From Streptomyces sp. ISL-10 (lineage in GTDB: Bacteria; Actinomycetota; Actinomycetes; Streptomycetales; Streptomycetaceae): 64,000 nt of DNA. The stretch is taken from assembly GCF_018614575.1 (NCBI RefSeq), contig NZ_JAGGOJ010000033.1:1-64000 (forward strand). Reading direction: 5' to 3'. Below are positions 34,927 through 43,796 of the stretch, in pieces. The translations under genes were made by a program, and so were the position numbers. How positions within the stretch are numbered: position 1 is the stretch's first letter; every line of letters begins with the position of its first letter. The notes beneath the pieces were generated by a model. The model ran no database searches, had not been told where the DNA came from, and worked only from the letters and a program-made list of their open reading frames with translations.

Positions 34927-34957
34927 TTGCGCGAGATTACGTAATTACGTAATCTCG
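34927..34957 (+). promoter_or_regulatory. Promoter with a perfect 26-bp palindromic operator
   Basis: TTGCGC (34927-34932) and TAATCT (34950-34955) are spaced by 17 nt. Positions 34932-34957 form a perfect palindrome with half-site CGAGATTACGTAA, covering the spacer and the -10. The start codon of the regulator gene is only 7 nt after it, with no Shine-Dalgarno, so the transcript is probably leaderless and repressed by its own product. Confidence 0.75.
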
Positions 34958-34963
34958 TTTCCC

Positions 34964-35479
34964 ATGGATCTGGAAGAACGGGTCACGGCGCTCGAGCGGC
35001 GGCTGGCGGCACTGGAAGAGACCCCGTCCGTGGCGGCGATCCCGGCCGAGGGCGACTTCTGGGCGCTGGAGGGGCTGAAGCAGCAGCTCGCCCCGGCCGG
35101 CGAAGCGGCGGCGGACGGCGGCGTGCTGTTCGCCGGGGCCGTACGCCTGCCGACCGGGGAGCGGTACGAGTGGCAGTACGGTGCGCTCACCGCGGGGCTC
35201 CTCGGGGAGGACGCCGGCGACCCGGGGCGGACCGCCGAGTCGCTGGCGGCTCTCGGCCACGCCGTGCGCCTGCGCCTGCTGCGCGAGATCCTCGGCGGCC
35301 GCCGCACCGCCGCCGAGCTGGCCGAGCTCGAAGGGCTCGGCACGACCGGCCAGATCTACCACCATCTGCGCCAGCTGACCGGTGCGGGCTGGCTGCACAC
35401 CACAGGGCGCGGCCGCTACGAGGTGCCGGGGGCCCGTGTGGTTCCGCTGCTCGTGGTGCTGACCGCCGCGTGCCCTTGA
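34964..35479 (+). CDS. ArsR-like winged-helix regulator with N-terminal coiled coil
   Basis: The 171-residue protein starts with a coiled coil (MDLEERVTALERRLAALEE), has a central GDFWALEGLKQQL and GAVRLPTGERYEWQYG segment, and ends in an ArsR-type winged helix: LAALGHAVRLRLLREILGG, TAAELAELEGLGTTGQIYHHLRQL and a wing with GRGRYEV. No metal-binding Cys pair is seen, so the signal is probably not a thiophilic metal. The ATG lies 7 nt beyond a perfect palindrome spanning the promoter, which argues for autoregulation. The M23 peptidase gene begins 46 nt downstream and is likely in the same operon. Confidence 0.85.
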   Translation: MDLEERVTALERRLAALEETPSVAAIPAEGDFWALEGLKQQLAPAGEAAADGGVLFAGAVRLPTGERYEWQYGALTAGLLGEDAGDPGRTAESLAALGHAVRLRLLREILGGRRTAAELAELEGLGTTGQIYHHLRQLTGAGWLHTTGRGRYEVPGARVVPLLVVLTAACP

Positions 35480-35525
35480 CAGAGCTCGTGACGCAGCGCC
35501 CGTGACAGAGCGAGGGGGAACGACC

Positions 35526-36368
35526 ATGTCCGTCCGTAAAACACTCCTGATCATCTATCGGTCGAGCTGGGTGGTGTTCTTCGCGCTCGTCGTCCTCGGC
35601 GTCCTGGCCGGACTGCCGTTCGCGTGGTTCTGGGTCTGGCTCCCCGCGCTGCTCGCCCTCGCCATATTCGTGGCGGGTTCCGTCCGCACCGCCCGGCTCG
35701 TGCGGCGTCAACAACCGCGCGAGGCCGTCGAGGTCGATGCGCCGGTGCGCGGTCGCTGGTCCGCCCTGAACAGCCCGGCCGACCGGACGCCCAGCCACGG
35801 AACCCACGGCTACGGGCAGACGTACGCCATCGACCTCGTGGCCGAACCCGCGGAGGGCGCCCGGCCCGGCTTCAGGGCCCTGTGGCCGCTCGTCCGCCGC
35901 AGCAGGGACTTCCCGGCCTTCGGCGAGCCGCTGTTCGCCGTCGCCGATGCCACCGTCGTCCACGCCGATGACCGTCAGCGCGACCATCTCAGCCGCAACT
36001 CGCTGCCTGCGGTGCTCTACCTGCTGATCGTCGAGGCGTCGTTCCGGGACCTCTGCGGAGTCCGCGGGATCTTCGGCAACCATGTCGTCCTGGACCTCGG
36101 CGACGGAGTGTTCGCCGCGTACGCACATCTTCAGCGCGGCTCGCTCGCCGTCCGGCGGGGAGACCGGGTCCGGGCAGGCCAGCTGCTCGCCCGGTGCGGG
36201 AACTCGGGCAACTCCTCCGAACCGCACCTCCACTTCCAGCTGATGGACGGCCCGGACGCGGACACGGCGGTCGGGATCCCGTTCCGCTGGCGCGGCCTCG
36301 AAGTCCCCGGGAACGGCGAGCTGTTCACTGCCGGTGAGACGGTGCCCGGCAGTATGCCCACCCCGTAG
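35526..36368 (+). CDS. Membrane-anchored M23 family metallopeptidase
   Basis: The 280-residue protein has two N-terminal transmembrane helices (about 12-34 and 36-56) and an extracytoplasmic lysostaphin-type domain. Metal-site residues: His and Asp in THGYGQTYAIDL (about 93-104) and the HLHF motif in GNSGNSSEPHLHFQLMDG (about 221-238), with YAHLQRGS supplying the catalytic His. It probably cleaves peptide cross-bridges in the cell wall or a similar extracellular substrate. The ATG at 35526 follows GAGGGGGAACG. It lies in an operon with the winged-helix regulator upstream, a recurrent regulator/M23 pairing that implies control by the palindrome at 34932. Confidence 0.9.
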   Translation: MSVRKTLLIIYRSSWVVFFALVVLGVLAGLPFAWFWVWLPALLALAIFVAGSVRTARLVRRQQPREAVEVDAPVRGRWSALNSPADRTPSHGTHGYGQTYAIDLVAEPAEGARPGFRALWPLVRRSRDFPAFGEPLFAVADATVVHADDRQRDHLSRNSLPAVLYLLIVEASFRDLCGVRGIFGNHVVLDLGDGVFAAYAHLQRGSLAVRRGDRVRAGQLLARCGNSGNSSEPHLHFQLMDGPDADTAVGIPFRWRGLEVPGNGELFTAGETVPGSMPTP

Positions 36369-36378
36369 GGTCGGCCCC
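36366..36378 (+). promoter_or_regulatory. Putative -10 box inside the M23 stop codon region
   Basis: TAGGGT at 36366-36371 overlaps the TAG stop of the M23 gene and lies 7 nt before the next ATG, so the downstream gene may have its own leaderless promoter. Confidence 0.4.
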
Positions 36379-37170
36379 ATGCCGCCCGCGAAGAAGCGCC
36401 TCCGCTCCTACGACCCCGTCAGGACCCGTGCCGCCGTGCTCGCGCAGTTCCAGCAGGTGCGCGAGGTTGTCGGCGGCCTCGGCGAAGAGCAGCTCGCCCT
36501 GCCCACCCGGCTCGGCGAGTGGACCGTGCGGGAGCTGGCCGCGCACATCGCCATGGCGGTGGCGGCCGTCCCCCGGTATCTCGCGATGCCCGAGCCGGCG
36601 CACCAGGAGGTCGCGCTGCTCGACTGGCCGTTCGCGACCGTCACGGCCGCCGGGCAGGTGGACGAGGACACCCGGGAGTTCGCGGCGAGCGCCGGTCTCG
36701 ACGAGATGTACGCGCGCACGGCCGAGCGTGTCGGGGAGCTGCTGCCCCTGGTGCCGGACGACCGGCTGGTGCCGACACGGTTCGGGGCCATGCGACTCGG
36801 GGACTTCCTCGTCACCCGGACCGTCGAGCTGATCGTCCACACCGACGACCTGGCCGACGCGACCGGTCTGGACATCCCGTACGACCGGCAGGCGCTCGCC
36901 GCCTGCACCCGGCTGCTCGCCGACGCGCTCGCGGTCAAGGCGCCCGGGGCGTCGACGGAGGTCAGGATTCCGCCGTTCGCCGTCGTCCAGTGCGTGGCGG
37001 GCCCCCGGCACACCCGCGGCACGCCGCCCAATGTCGTCGAGACCGATCCGCTGACCTGGATCCGGCTCGCCACCGGGCGCACGGGCTGGCCGGAGGCGGT
37101 GGAGGCCGCCAAGGTCAGGGCCAGTGGGGAGCGTGCGGACCTGGGCGCGCTGCTGCCGATCCTCGGCTGA
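36379..37170 (+). CDS. Maleylpyruvate isomerase/DinB-type mycothiol-dependent family protein
   Basis: The 263-residue protein has the N-terminal DinB-like four-helix domain of the TIGR03083/MDMPI family: LGEEQLALPTRLGEWTVRELAAHIAMAV, with the first His ligand in AAHIA (about 55), and VELIVHTDDLADATG (about 152) with the second His. A C-terminal domain (PPFAVVQCVAGPRHTRGTPPNVVETDPLTWIRLATGR) is the SCP2-like fold typical of actinobacterial members. Such proteins use mycothiol with a divalent metal in isomerase, S-transferase or detoxification roles; the reaction here is unknown. A TAGGGT box 7 nt before the ATG suggests leaderless expression. Confidence 0.85.
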   Translation: MPPAKKRLRSYDPVRTRAAVLAQFQQVREVVGGLGEEQLALPTRLGEWTVRELAAHIAMAVAAVPRYLAMPEPAHQEVALLDWPFATVTAAGQVDEDTREFAASAGLDEMYARTAERVGELLPLVPDDRLVPTRFGAMRLGDFLVTRTVELIVHTDDLADATGLDIPYDRQALAACTRLLADALAVKAPGASTEVRIPPFAVVQCVAGPRHTRGTPPNVVETDPLTWIRLATGRTGWPEAVEAAKVRASGERADLGALLPILG

Positions 37171-37257
37171 TCGCGACGGGGCCGGGTGTCGGGGCTCCGG
37201 GCCGTACCGGCCCCTGGAGAGGGGGAACCGCTGCCGGGGCCGTCCCGTCCCAGGGGT

Positions 37258-38058
37258 ATGCGTTACCAGCTGAGCATTCCTGTCACCGCCGTGGCCCTCC
37301 TGGCCCTGTCCGCCTGCGGCACGGAGTCGCAAGGCGGCTCCGGTAACTCCGTGGCGCCCGACGTCCCTCTCACCGGAGTGCGCTGGTCCGTGGACAGCGT
37401 GAGTGTCGACGGCAAGAAGACCGCGGCGCCCACCGACGCGTATGTCGAGATCACCGACAAGGGCCGGGCCATGGGCAACTACGGATGCAACCACTTCGGC
37501 GCCGACATCACGATCAAGGGCGACACCGTCACGGTCGGTCCCGGCGAGATGACCGAGATGGCCTGTGACAAGAAGGTCCAGGGCTTCGAGGACACCCTGC
37601 GCGCCGCGTTCTCCGGCAAGCTCAAGGCGAAGCTCACCGACGGCAGGCTGACCCTGACCACCGAGAAGGGCGACGCCATCGCGATGACCGCCGAGCAGCC
37701 CGCCCCGCTGATCGGCACCAGGTGGACCGTGGACTCCCTGGTGTCGGGTGAGACCGCCACGTCCCTGCCCGCCGGCACGGAGGGCAAGGCGCACCTGACC
37801 ATCGCCGAGGACGGAACCGTCGGGGGCAGCCTCGGCTGCAACCGTTTCTCCAGCACCGCGAAGGTCTCCGGCGACTCGATCACCCTCGGCCGTCTCGCCT
37901 CCACCCGGAAGCTGTGCCCGGGTCCGGAGATGGATCTGGAGCGTGAGCTGGTCAAGGTCCTCAGCGAGGGGACGGTGAAGTACGAGGTGAAGCACCGCAC
38001 GCTGACCCTCACCGCGTCGAACGGCAAGGGTTTGGCGGCGTTCGCGGACATGCGCTGA
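37258..38058 (+). CDS. Lipoprotein with two META (HslJ-like) domains
   Basis: The 266-residue protein has a lipoprotein signal with lipobox LSAC (Cys 20) after the hydrophobic IPVTAVALLAL. Two META domains follow: LTGVRWSVDSVSV...GNYGCNHFGADI...TEMAC (about 39-135) and LIGTRWTVDSLVSG...GSLGCNRFSSTA...TRKLC (about 150-262), each with the conserved CN and following Cys. HslJ-type domains are periplasmic or surface modules of unclear function, in E. coli linked to novobiocin resistance. The ATG at 37258 is chosen for the signal peptide; its ribosome binding site is weak. Confidence 0.9.
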   Translation: MRYQLSIPVTAVALLALSACGTESQGGSGNSVAPDVPLTGVRWSVDSVSVDGKKTAAPTDAYVEITDKGRAMGNYGCNHFGADITIKGDTVTVGPGEMTEMACDKKVQGFEDTLRAAFSGKLKAKLTDGRLTLTTEKGDAIAMTAEQPAPLIGTRWTVDSLVSGETATSLPAGTEGKAHLTIAEDGTVGGSLGCNRFSSTAKVSGDSITLGRLASTRKLCPGPEMDLERELVKVLSEGTVKYEVKHRTLTLTASNGKGLAAFADMR

Positions 38059-38491
38059 TCAGACGCGGGCATACCCACCTGAATCGGATGCGGCGAGGGC
38101 TCTTCGAGGCGTTGCGGCATGCCCGGAATGCACCGAAATGGGGCCGCCCGTCGGCAGTACCGGGTGTGAACTGGCGCACGCACCCACAGGCGGCGCTCGC
38201 CCCGCCGAGCAGGGTGACGCGACGGCACTCCACGCGCGTGACGGCACGGTCGCGCAGGGCCGTGCCGACCGGGAGCCCGGCCCGTCCCGGCCAGGTGGGT
38301 CGACGATCGTCCCAGGATGCGGACGGGTCGACGGACACGTTGCCGATCTCCGTGCAGCGTCCGTACGGCCGCCGGAGCCATGCGAATTCTTGCCTTCGGC
38401 GTGTCATGAGCGCCGCAACCGGGCTCTTGGAAACCAGTTGCGCGGCATCCCCAATTCGGACCAGTGGTCGATCTCGCCTACACTCGGTGGC
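38059..38491. other. Intergenic region upstream of purF
   Basis: About 430 nt without a supportable gene; the purF frame stays open through part of it but with no homology. It contains the purF promoter at its end. Confidence 0.5.
38455..38491 (+). promoter_or_regulatory. Candidate leaderless promoter of purF
   Basis: TTCGGA (38455-38460), 18-nt spacer, TACACT (38479-38484), then 7 nt to the GTG. No Shine-Dalgarno precedes the start codon. Confidence 0.5.
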
Positions 38492-40009
38492 GTGCCACGT
38501 GGTGACGGACGACTCAACCACGACCTGCTCCCCGGCGAGAAGGGCCCCCAGGACGCTTGCGGCGTCTTCGGTGTCTGGGCTCCGGGTGAAGAGGTCGCGA
38601 AGCTCACTTACTTCGGGCTCTACGCCCTCCAACATCGAGGCCAGGAATCCGCGGGAATCGCGGTCAGCAATGGCTCTCAGATCCTCGTCTTCAAGGACAT
38701 GGGCCTGGTGTCCCAGGTCTTCGACGAGACCTCTCTCGGCTCCCTGACCGGTCACATCGCGGTCGGTCACGCCCGCTACTCGACCACGGGCGCCTCCGTG
38801 TGGGAGAACGCGCAGCCGACCTTCCGGGCCACGGCCCACGGCTCGATCGCGCTCGGCCACAACGGAAACCTGGTCAACACGGCTCAGCTGGCCGAGATGG
38901 TCGCCGAGCTCCCCAAGGAGAACGGCCGGTCCACCCAGGTCGCCGCGACCAACGACACCGATCTGGTCACCGCTCTGCTCGCCGGGCAGGTCGACGACGA
39001 CGGCAAGCCGCTGACGATCGAGGAGGCGGCCGCCAAGGTCCTTCCCGAGGTCCAGGGCGCCTTCTCGCTCGTCTTCATGGACGAGGGCACCCTCTACGCG
39101 GCCCGCGACCCGCAGGGCATCCGCCCGCTGGTCCTCGGCCGCCTCGACCGGGGCTGGGTCGTCGCCTCCGAGAGCGCCGCTCTCGACATCTGCGGCGCCA
39201 GCTTCGTCCGCGAGATCGAGCCCGGTGAGCTCATCGCCATCGACGAGAACGGCATCCGCACCTCTCGCTTCGCAGAAGCGAAGCCCAAGGGCTGTGTCTT
39301 CGAGTACGTCTACCTGGCGCGTCCCGACACCGACATCGCCGGCCGGAACGTCTACCTCTCCCGGGTCGAGATGGGCCGGAAACTGGCCAAGGAAGCTCCG
39401 GTCGAGGCCGACCTCGTCATAGCGACGCCGGAGTCCGGCACGCCCGCCGCGATCGGCTACGCCGAGGCGAGTGGCATCCCGTACGGCTCCGGCCTGGTGA
39501 AGAACGCCTACGTGGGCCGCACCTTCATCCAGCCCTCGCAGACCATCCGCCAGCTGGGCATCCGCCTGAAGCTGAACCCGCTCAAGGAAGTCATCCGGGG
39601 CAAGCGGCTGGTCGTCGTCGACGACTCGATCGTCCGCGGCAACACCCAGCGGGCCCTGGTCAAGATGCTCCGCGAGGCCGGTGCCGCCGAGGTCCACATC
39701 CGGATCTCGTCCCCGCCGGTCAAGTGGCCCTGCTTCTTCGGCATCGACTTCGCGACACGCGCCGAGCTCATCGCCAACGGCATGTCGATCGACGAGATCG
39801 GCAAGTCCCTGGGCGCCGACTCCCTCGCGTACATCTCCATCGACGGCATGATCGAGGCGACCACCATCGCCAAGCCGAACCTCTGCCGCGCCTGCTTCGA
39901 CGGCGAGTACCCGATGGAGCTGCCCGACCCCGAGCTGCTGGGCAAGCAGCTTCTGGAGACCGAGCTGGCGGGTGGCGCCGATGCCGCCGACGCCCTCCGT
40001 CGCCCGTAA
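38492..40009 (+). CDS. purF: Amidophosphoribosyltransferase
   Basis: PurF commits PRPP to purine synthesis by transferring glutamine-derived ammonia. The 505-residue product has a 22-residue propeptide before the nucleophile Cys in DACGVFGVW (residue 23), which must be removed to expose the catalytic N-terminus. The glutaminase domain holds YALQHRGQESAGIA and HARYSTTG, and the phosphoribosyltransferase domain has the PRPP loop LVVVDDSIVRGNT (about 371-383). Cys residues in GCVFEYVY, KWPCFFGID and NLCRACFDGEYP fit the iron-sulphur cluster type found in Bacillus PurF. GTG 38492 is supported by the TACACT box. purM follows after 33 nt, likely the same operon. Confidence 0.96.
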   Translation: MPRGDGRLNHDLLPGEKGPQDACGVFGVWAPGEEVAKLTYFGLYALQHRGQESAGIAVSNGSQILVFKDMGLVSQVFDETSLGSLTGHIAVGHARYSTTGASVWENAQPTFRATAHGSIALGHNGNLVNTAQLAEMVAELPKENGRSTQVAATNDTDLVTALLAGQVDDDGKPLTIEEAAAKVLPEVQGAFSLVFMDEGTLYAARDPQGIRPLVLGRLDRGWVVASESAALDICGASFVREIEPGELIAIDENGIRTSRFAEAKPKGCVFEYVYLARPDTDIAGRNVYLSRVEMGRKLAKEAPVEADLVIATPESGTPAAIGYAEASGIPYGSGLVKNAYVGRTFIQPSQTIRQLGIRLKLNPLKEVIRGKRLVVVDDSIVRGNTQRALVKMLREAGAAEVHIRISSPPVKWPCFFGIDFATRAELIANGMSIDEIGKSLGADSLAYISIDGMIEATTIAKPNLCRACFDGEYPMELPDPELLGKQLLETELAGGADAADALRRP

Positions 40010-40042
40010 TCCCTGCAGTACGACACGAAAGCTCTCAACCTC

Positions 40043-41128
40043 ATGAGTGAGACTCCCAGTGCCGAGGGCGGCGCCAGCTACGCAGCCGCTGGTGTCGACA
40101 TCGAAGCGGGTGACCGCGCCGTCGAGCTGATGAAGGAGTGGGTGAAGAAGACGCAGCGCGCTGAAGTCGCGGGCCTCGGCGGCCTCGGCGGATTCGCCGG
40201 CCTCTTCGACGCCTCCGCCCTCAAGCGCTACGAGCGACCGCTGCTCGCCTCCGCGACCGACGGCGTCGGCACGAAGGTCGACATCGCCCGCCGGATGGGC
40301 GTGTACGACACCATCGGCCACGACCTGGTCGCCATGGTCATGGACGACATCGTCGTCTGCGGCGCCGAGCCGCTGTTCATGACCGACTACATCTGTGTCG
40401 GCAAGGTGCACCCCGAGCGGGTCGCGGGCATCGTCAAGGGCATCGCCGAGGGCTGTGTGCTCGCCGGTACGGCGCTGGTGGGCGGCGAGACCGCCGAGCA
40501 CCCCGGCCTGCTGGGCCCGGACGACTTCGACGTCGCCGGGGCGGGCACCGGTGTGGTCGAGGCCGACCGGCTGCTGGGCGCTGATCGCATCCGTACGGGT
40601 GACGTGGTCATCGCGATGGCGTCGTCGGGGCTTCACTCCAACGGGTACTCGCTGGTGCGCCACGTCCTGTTCGATCGGGCGAAGATGTCGCTGGAGACGC
40701 AGGTCGACGAGCTCGGCCGGACGCTCGGCGAGGAGCTGCTGGAGCCCACCAAGATCTATTCGCTGGACTGTCTGGCGCTCACCCGGACCACCGAGGTGCA
40801 CGCGTTCAGCCACATCACCGGTGGCGGGCTCGCCAACAATCTGGCCCGCGTCGTACCGGACCACCTGCACGCGGCGGTCGACCGCTCCACCTGGGCACCC
40901 GGCGCCGTGTTCGATCTCGTGGGCACGGCCGGCCGGGTCGAGCGGCTGGAGCTGGAGAAGACCCTCAACATGGGCGTCGGCATGATGGCCGTCGTCCCGG
41001 CGGCCTCCGTCGACGTGGCGCTGACCACCCTCGCGGACCGCGGTGTGGACGCCTGGGTCGCGGGCGAGATCATCGAGCGCGGCGACCATGGCACGGGTGC
41101 CGCGCTGACGGGTGACTACGCGAGCTGA
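40043..41128 (+). CDS. purM: AIR synthase (phosphoribosylformylglycinamidine cyclo-ligase)
   Basis: PurM closes the imidazole ring, converting FGAM to AIR with ATP. The 361-residue protein has SYAAAGVDIEAGDRAVELM, the ligand loop ASATDGVGTKVDIA (about 70-83), MVMDDIVVCGAEPLFMTDY (about 98-116), GGETAEHPG, ASSGLHSNGYSLVR and HITGGGLANNL. This is the family signature order and the homodimer resembles PurL domains. It follows purF closely and is ended by a strong terminator. Confidence 0.97.
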   Translation: MSETPSAEGGASYAAAGVDIEAGDRAVELMKEWVKKTQRAEVAGLGGLGGFAGLFDASALKRYERPLLASATDGVGTKVDIARRMGVYDTIGHDLVAMVMDDIVVCGAEPLFMTDYICVGKVHPERVAGIVKGIAEGCVLAGTALVGGETAEHPGLLGPDDFDVAGAGTGVVEADRLLGADRIRTGDVVIAMASSGLHSNGYSLVRHVLFDRAKMSLETQVDELGRTLGEELLEPTKIYSLDCLALTRTTEVHAFSHITGGGLANNLARVVPDHLHAAVDRSTWAPGAVFDLVGTAGRVERLELEKTLNMGVGMMAVVPAASVDVALTTLADRGVDAWVAGEIIERGDHGTGAALTGDYAS

Positions 41129-41138
41129 ACAGCACAGA

Positions 41139-41168
41139 ACCCGGTCCGGGGCAGGCCCCGGACCGGGT
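41139..41168. terminator. Terminator between purM and the DUF3073 gene
   Basis: Perfect 13-bp inverted repeat ACCCGGTCCGGGG with a CAGG loop, between convergent genes, so it may act in both directions. Confidence 0.8.
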
Positions 41169-41182
41169 CGGTGAGTACTGCG

Positions 41183-41446
41183 TCAAGCGCCGCGGCGCTG
41201 TGACGACGGACCGGACTCGTCGTCCTCGTCCTCGTCGTCGTTGTACATGTCCGCGTACCGCGCGTACGGGTCGTCTTCCTCGTCGTCGTCCTCGAACGGC
41301 TCGCCGTTCGGCGGCTGGCTCGAAATCGGACTCGAAGTCGATGCGCCCAGCTCGTTGGCCAGACGCGACAGGTCAGTCCCGCCGCTGTTGTACTTCAGCT
41401 GGCGGGCGACCTTTGTCTGCTTGGCCTTGGCCCGGCCGCGCCCCAT
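41183..41446 (-). CDS. DUF3073 protein
   Basis: The 87-residue protein begins MGRGRAKAKQTKVARQLKYNSGGTD in two parts, the conserved DUF3073 start, rich in Lys/Arg. The middle is Ser/Pro-rich and the C-terminus strongly acidic (EDDDEEDDPYARYADMY and further Asp runs). The charge split suggests an RNA- or ribosome-associated small protein, but the function is unknown. It is widespread in actinobacteria next to purM. The ATG at 41446 has GAGGGGGTCGAGCC upstream. Confidence 0.9.
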   Translation of the reverse strand: MGRGRAKAKQTKVARQLKYNSGGTDLSRLANELGASTSSPISSQPPNGEPFEDDDEEDDPYARYADMYNDDEDEDDESGPSSQRRGA

Positions 41447-41727
41447 GGCTCGACCCCCTCGGTGACGGGGCTCGACGGCCCCAGAGTCTTGACACGCGTT
41501 CATGAGTCGGAACGGGCTCTCCGTGAAGAGCTCGGTCCGTAGGGCTTCAACGGTACCTGCTTCCGCGGCCATACGGTACGCCGCCCGCATCAGGTGCCGC
41601 TTCACACAACCCGCGAGGAGCCCCGTCCTCGCTGGTCAACTGCGATTTTAACCTCTTCCCGGCGTCCGACCCGCCGACCGGGGTGAGTCTTGTCTCCCCG
41701 GACGGGCGGGCCGGACGGGCGCCCGGC

Positions 41728-42810
41728 TCAGCGACGGCGGGCGTCCGCCATGCGCTGCTCGGCGATCCGGTCGGCCGCGGCGGCCGGCGGAATACCGTCT
41801 TCCTTCGCACGTGCGAATATTGCCAGGGTGGTGTCGAAGATCTTCGACGCCTTCGCCCTGCACCGGTCGAAGTCGAAGCCGTGCAGCTCGTCGGCGACCT
41901 GGATGACGCCGCCGGCGTTCACCACGTAGTCGGGGGCGTAGAGGATCCCGCGGTCCGCGAGGTCCTTCTCGACGCCCGGGTGCGCGAGCTGGTTGTTGGC
42001 CGCACCACAGACGATCTTCGCCGTCAGCACCGGCACGCTGTCGTCGTTGAGGGCGCCGCCGAGCGCGCAGGGGGCGTAGACGTCCAGGCCCTCCGTGCGG
42101 ATCAGGGCGTCGGTGTCGGCGACCGCGGTGACCTCGGGGTGCTTGTCGAGGACCCGGCGCACGGACTCCGTGCGCACATCGGTGATCACGACCTGGGCGC
42201 CGTCGGAGAGCAGGTGCTCGACCAGGTGGTGGCCGACCTTGCCGACACCGGCGATGCCGATCTTGCGGCCGCGCAGCGTCGGGTCGCCCCACAGGTGCTG
42301 GGCGGAGGCGCGCATGCCCTGGAAGACGCCGTAGGCGGTGAGCACGGACGAGTCGCCCGCGCCGCCGTTCTCGGGGGAGCGGCCGGTGACCCAGCGGCTC
42401 TCGCGCGCGACGACGTCCATGTCGGCGACGTAGGTGCCGACGTCGCAGGCGGTCACGTAACGGCCGCCGAGGGAGTCCACGAACCGGCCGTAGGCCAGCA
42501 GCAACTCCTCGGACTTGATCTGCTCGGGATCGCCGATGATCACGGCCTTGCCGCCGCCGTGGTCGAGACCGGCCATGGCGTTCTTGTACGACATGCCCCG
42601 GGAGAGGTTCAGCGCGTCGGCGACGGCCTCTTCCTCGGAGGCGTACGGGTAGAAGCGGGTGCCGCCGAGGGCCGGGCCCAGGGCGGTCGAGTGGATGGCG
42701 ATGACGGCCTTCAGGCCGGACGCGCGGTCCTGGCAGAGCACGACCTGCTCGTGCCCTCCCTGCTCCGATCGGAACAGGGTGTGCAGGACGCCGTCTGTCA
42801 CATCGGTCAC
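41728..42810 (-). CDS. vdh: Valine (branched-chain amino acid) dehydrogenase
   Basis: Vdh oxidatively deaminates valine (and leucine/isoleucine) with NAD, supplying precursors for branched fatty acids and polyketides. The 360-residue protein has the Glu/Leu/Phe/Val dehydrogenase signature with the catalytic Lys in AGLDHGGGKAVIIG (about 85), the substrate-side TACDVGTYVADMD, and an NAD-binding motif GIAGVGKVGHHL (about 189-200). Sequence agrees closely with Streptomyces Vdh as I remember it, over leucine or phenylalanine enzymes. The GTG at 42810 follows GGGAG by 8 nt. It is transcribed toward the DUF3073 gene and away from the next one. Confidence 0.93.
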   Translation of the reverse strand: MTDVTDGVLHTLFRSEQGGHEQVVLCQDRASGLKAVIAIHSTALGPALGGTRFYPYASEEEAVADALNLSRGMSYKNAMAGLDHGGGKAVIIGDPEQIKSEELLLAYGRFVDSLGGRYVTACDVGTYVADMDVVARESRWVTGRSPENGGAGDSSVLTAYGVFQGMRASAQHLWGDPTLRGRKIGIAGVGKVGHHLVEHLLSDGAQVVITDVRTESVRRVLDKHPEVTAVADTDALIRTEGLDVYAPCALGGALNDDSVPVLTAKIVCGAANNQLAHPGVEKDLADRGILYAPDYVVNAGGVIQVADELHGFDFDRCRAKASKIFDTTLAIFARAKEDGIPPAAAADRIAEQRMADARRR

Positions 42811-42891
42811 GGTGGTGACTCCCAAGTACGAAGCGGCGGATGCGGGCCTTCCTGCGGGTGGGGAAGGTCCGTCTGGGCAAGAGAGTAAGTC

Positions 42892-42905
42892 CTACGCGTG
42901 CGTAG
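42892..42905. promoter_or_regulatory. Inverted repeat in the vdh divergent promoter region
   Basis: CTACGC-GT-GCGTAG between vdh and the divergent gene at 42966. The arms resemble the GTAGAT/ATCTAC site before purS only partly. Candidate operator. Confidence 0.35.
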
Positions 42906-42965
42906 ATCCGACCTGGTGCCGGAGATCACCCCCCGGCGGAGTACGGGCATGGAAGGATTTGCGGC

Positions 42966-43796
42966 ATGCCAGCGCTGTCCTCGGTCCTTGTCCCGTACGC
43001 GGCCTATCTGCGGATCTACGAGCCCCTGGCGGCCTTCCCCGAGCCCGAGCGCAGCCACTGGGCGCGCTACGCCCACAGGGACGACACCCCGACCGCACAG
43101 GACGAGCTGCGACGGTCGCTGGCCGACTTGCTGCCCACGCCCCCCGTCCCGGTCCCCGTCCACGAGAGCGCGGACGCCTTCGTGACCGACGTCGACGGTG
43201 TGGTGTGCGTGTGCCCGTGGCGGACCCGGCTACGGGGCTGGCTGGCGCTGGAGGAGCTGCCCGACCAGTTGCCGGCGCCGCTGCTGGACGCGGTGCTGCC
43301 ACCGGTCGTGCGGGGACAGGCGGCCGCTGATTTCGAGCAGTGGCGCGAGCGGAATCCGGACGCCCGCCCGTGGATCAGGACGGCGGTGTGGGGCGTGCCC
43401 GTGGGATGGTTCGTGCTCTTCGCCGACGAGGAACGCGAGTACACGGCGACGGCTCCCTCGCTGCGCTACCGGACGCCGATGGTCCAGGCCCGCCGACGGC
43501 TCGCCCGGGCGCTGCGGACGCTGCGGGAGACGATCGACGAGGGGCCGCTGACCGAGAGCCTGGTGGACGTGGGGCGCTGGCTGGAGGAGTTCCATCCGCG
43601 CTCGCTGGTCGAACTGGACTACGGCGGTCTGGTGCACGCCCTGCCCGGCGATCTTCTGGCCGAGGACCGGTCGGCGGCCGACGCGGCGCAGGGGATCGCG
43701 GCGCTGCGGGCCGGGGACGGCGAGGGCGCGGCAAAGGCGTACAGGCGTCTGACGGATCGTTGGAGAGCCGTGAAGGATCGTCAGTTCGCCAATTGA
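42966..43796 (+). CDS. Conserved actinobacterial hypothetical protein
   Basis: The 276-residue soluble protein begins MPALSSVLVPYAAYLRIYEPLAAFPEPERSHW in pieces and contains CVCPWRTRLRGWLALEELPDQLPAPLLDAVLPP, GVPVGWFVLFADEEREY and a helical C-terminus ending AYRRLTDRWRAVKDRQFAN. No catalytic motif or domain is recognised. Orthologues sit between vdh and bldC in Streptomyces, which suggests a conserved but undefined role. The ATG follows GGAAGGA at 8 nt spacing. Confidence 0.85.
   Translation: MPALSSVLVPYAAYLRIYEPLAAFPEPERSHWARYAHRDDTPTAQDELRRSLADLLPTPPVPVPVHESADAFVTDVDGVVCVCPWRTRLRGWLALEELPDQLPAPLLDAVLPPVVRGQAAADFEQWRERNPDARPWIRTAVWGVPVGWFVLFADEEREYTATAPSLRYRTPMVQARRRLARALRTLRETIDEGPLTESLVDVGRWLEEFHPRSLVELDYGGLVHALPGDLLAEDRSAADAAQGIAALRAGDGEGAAKAYRRLTDRWRAVKDRQFAN

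Noticed and set aside
38009..41089. Minus-strand open frame of 1026 codons opposite purF and purM
   Set aside because: It is antisense to two certain genes; long open antisense frames are normal with this codon bias, and the translation is low-complexity with no motif.
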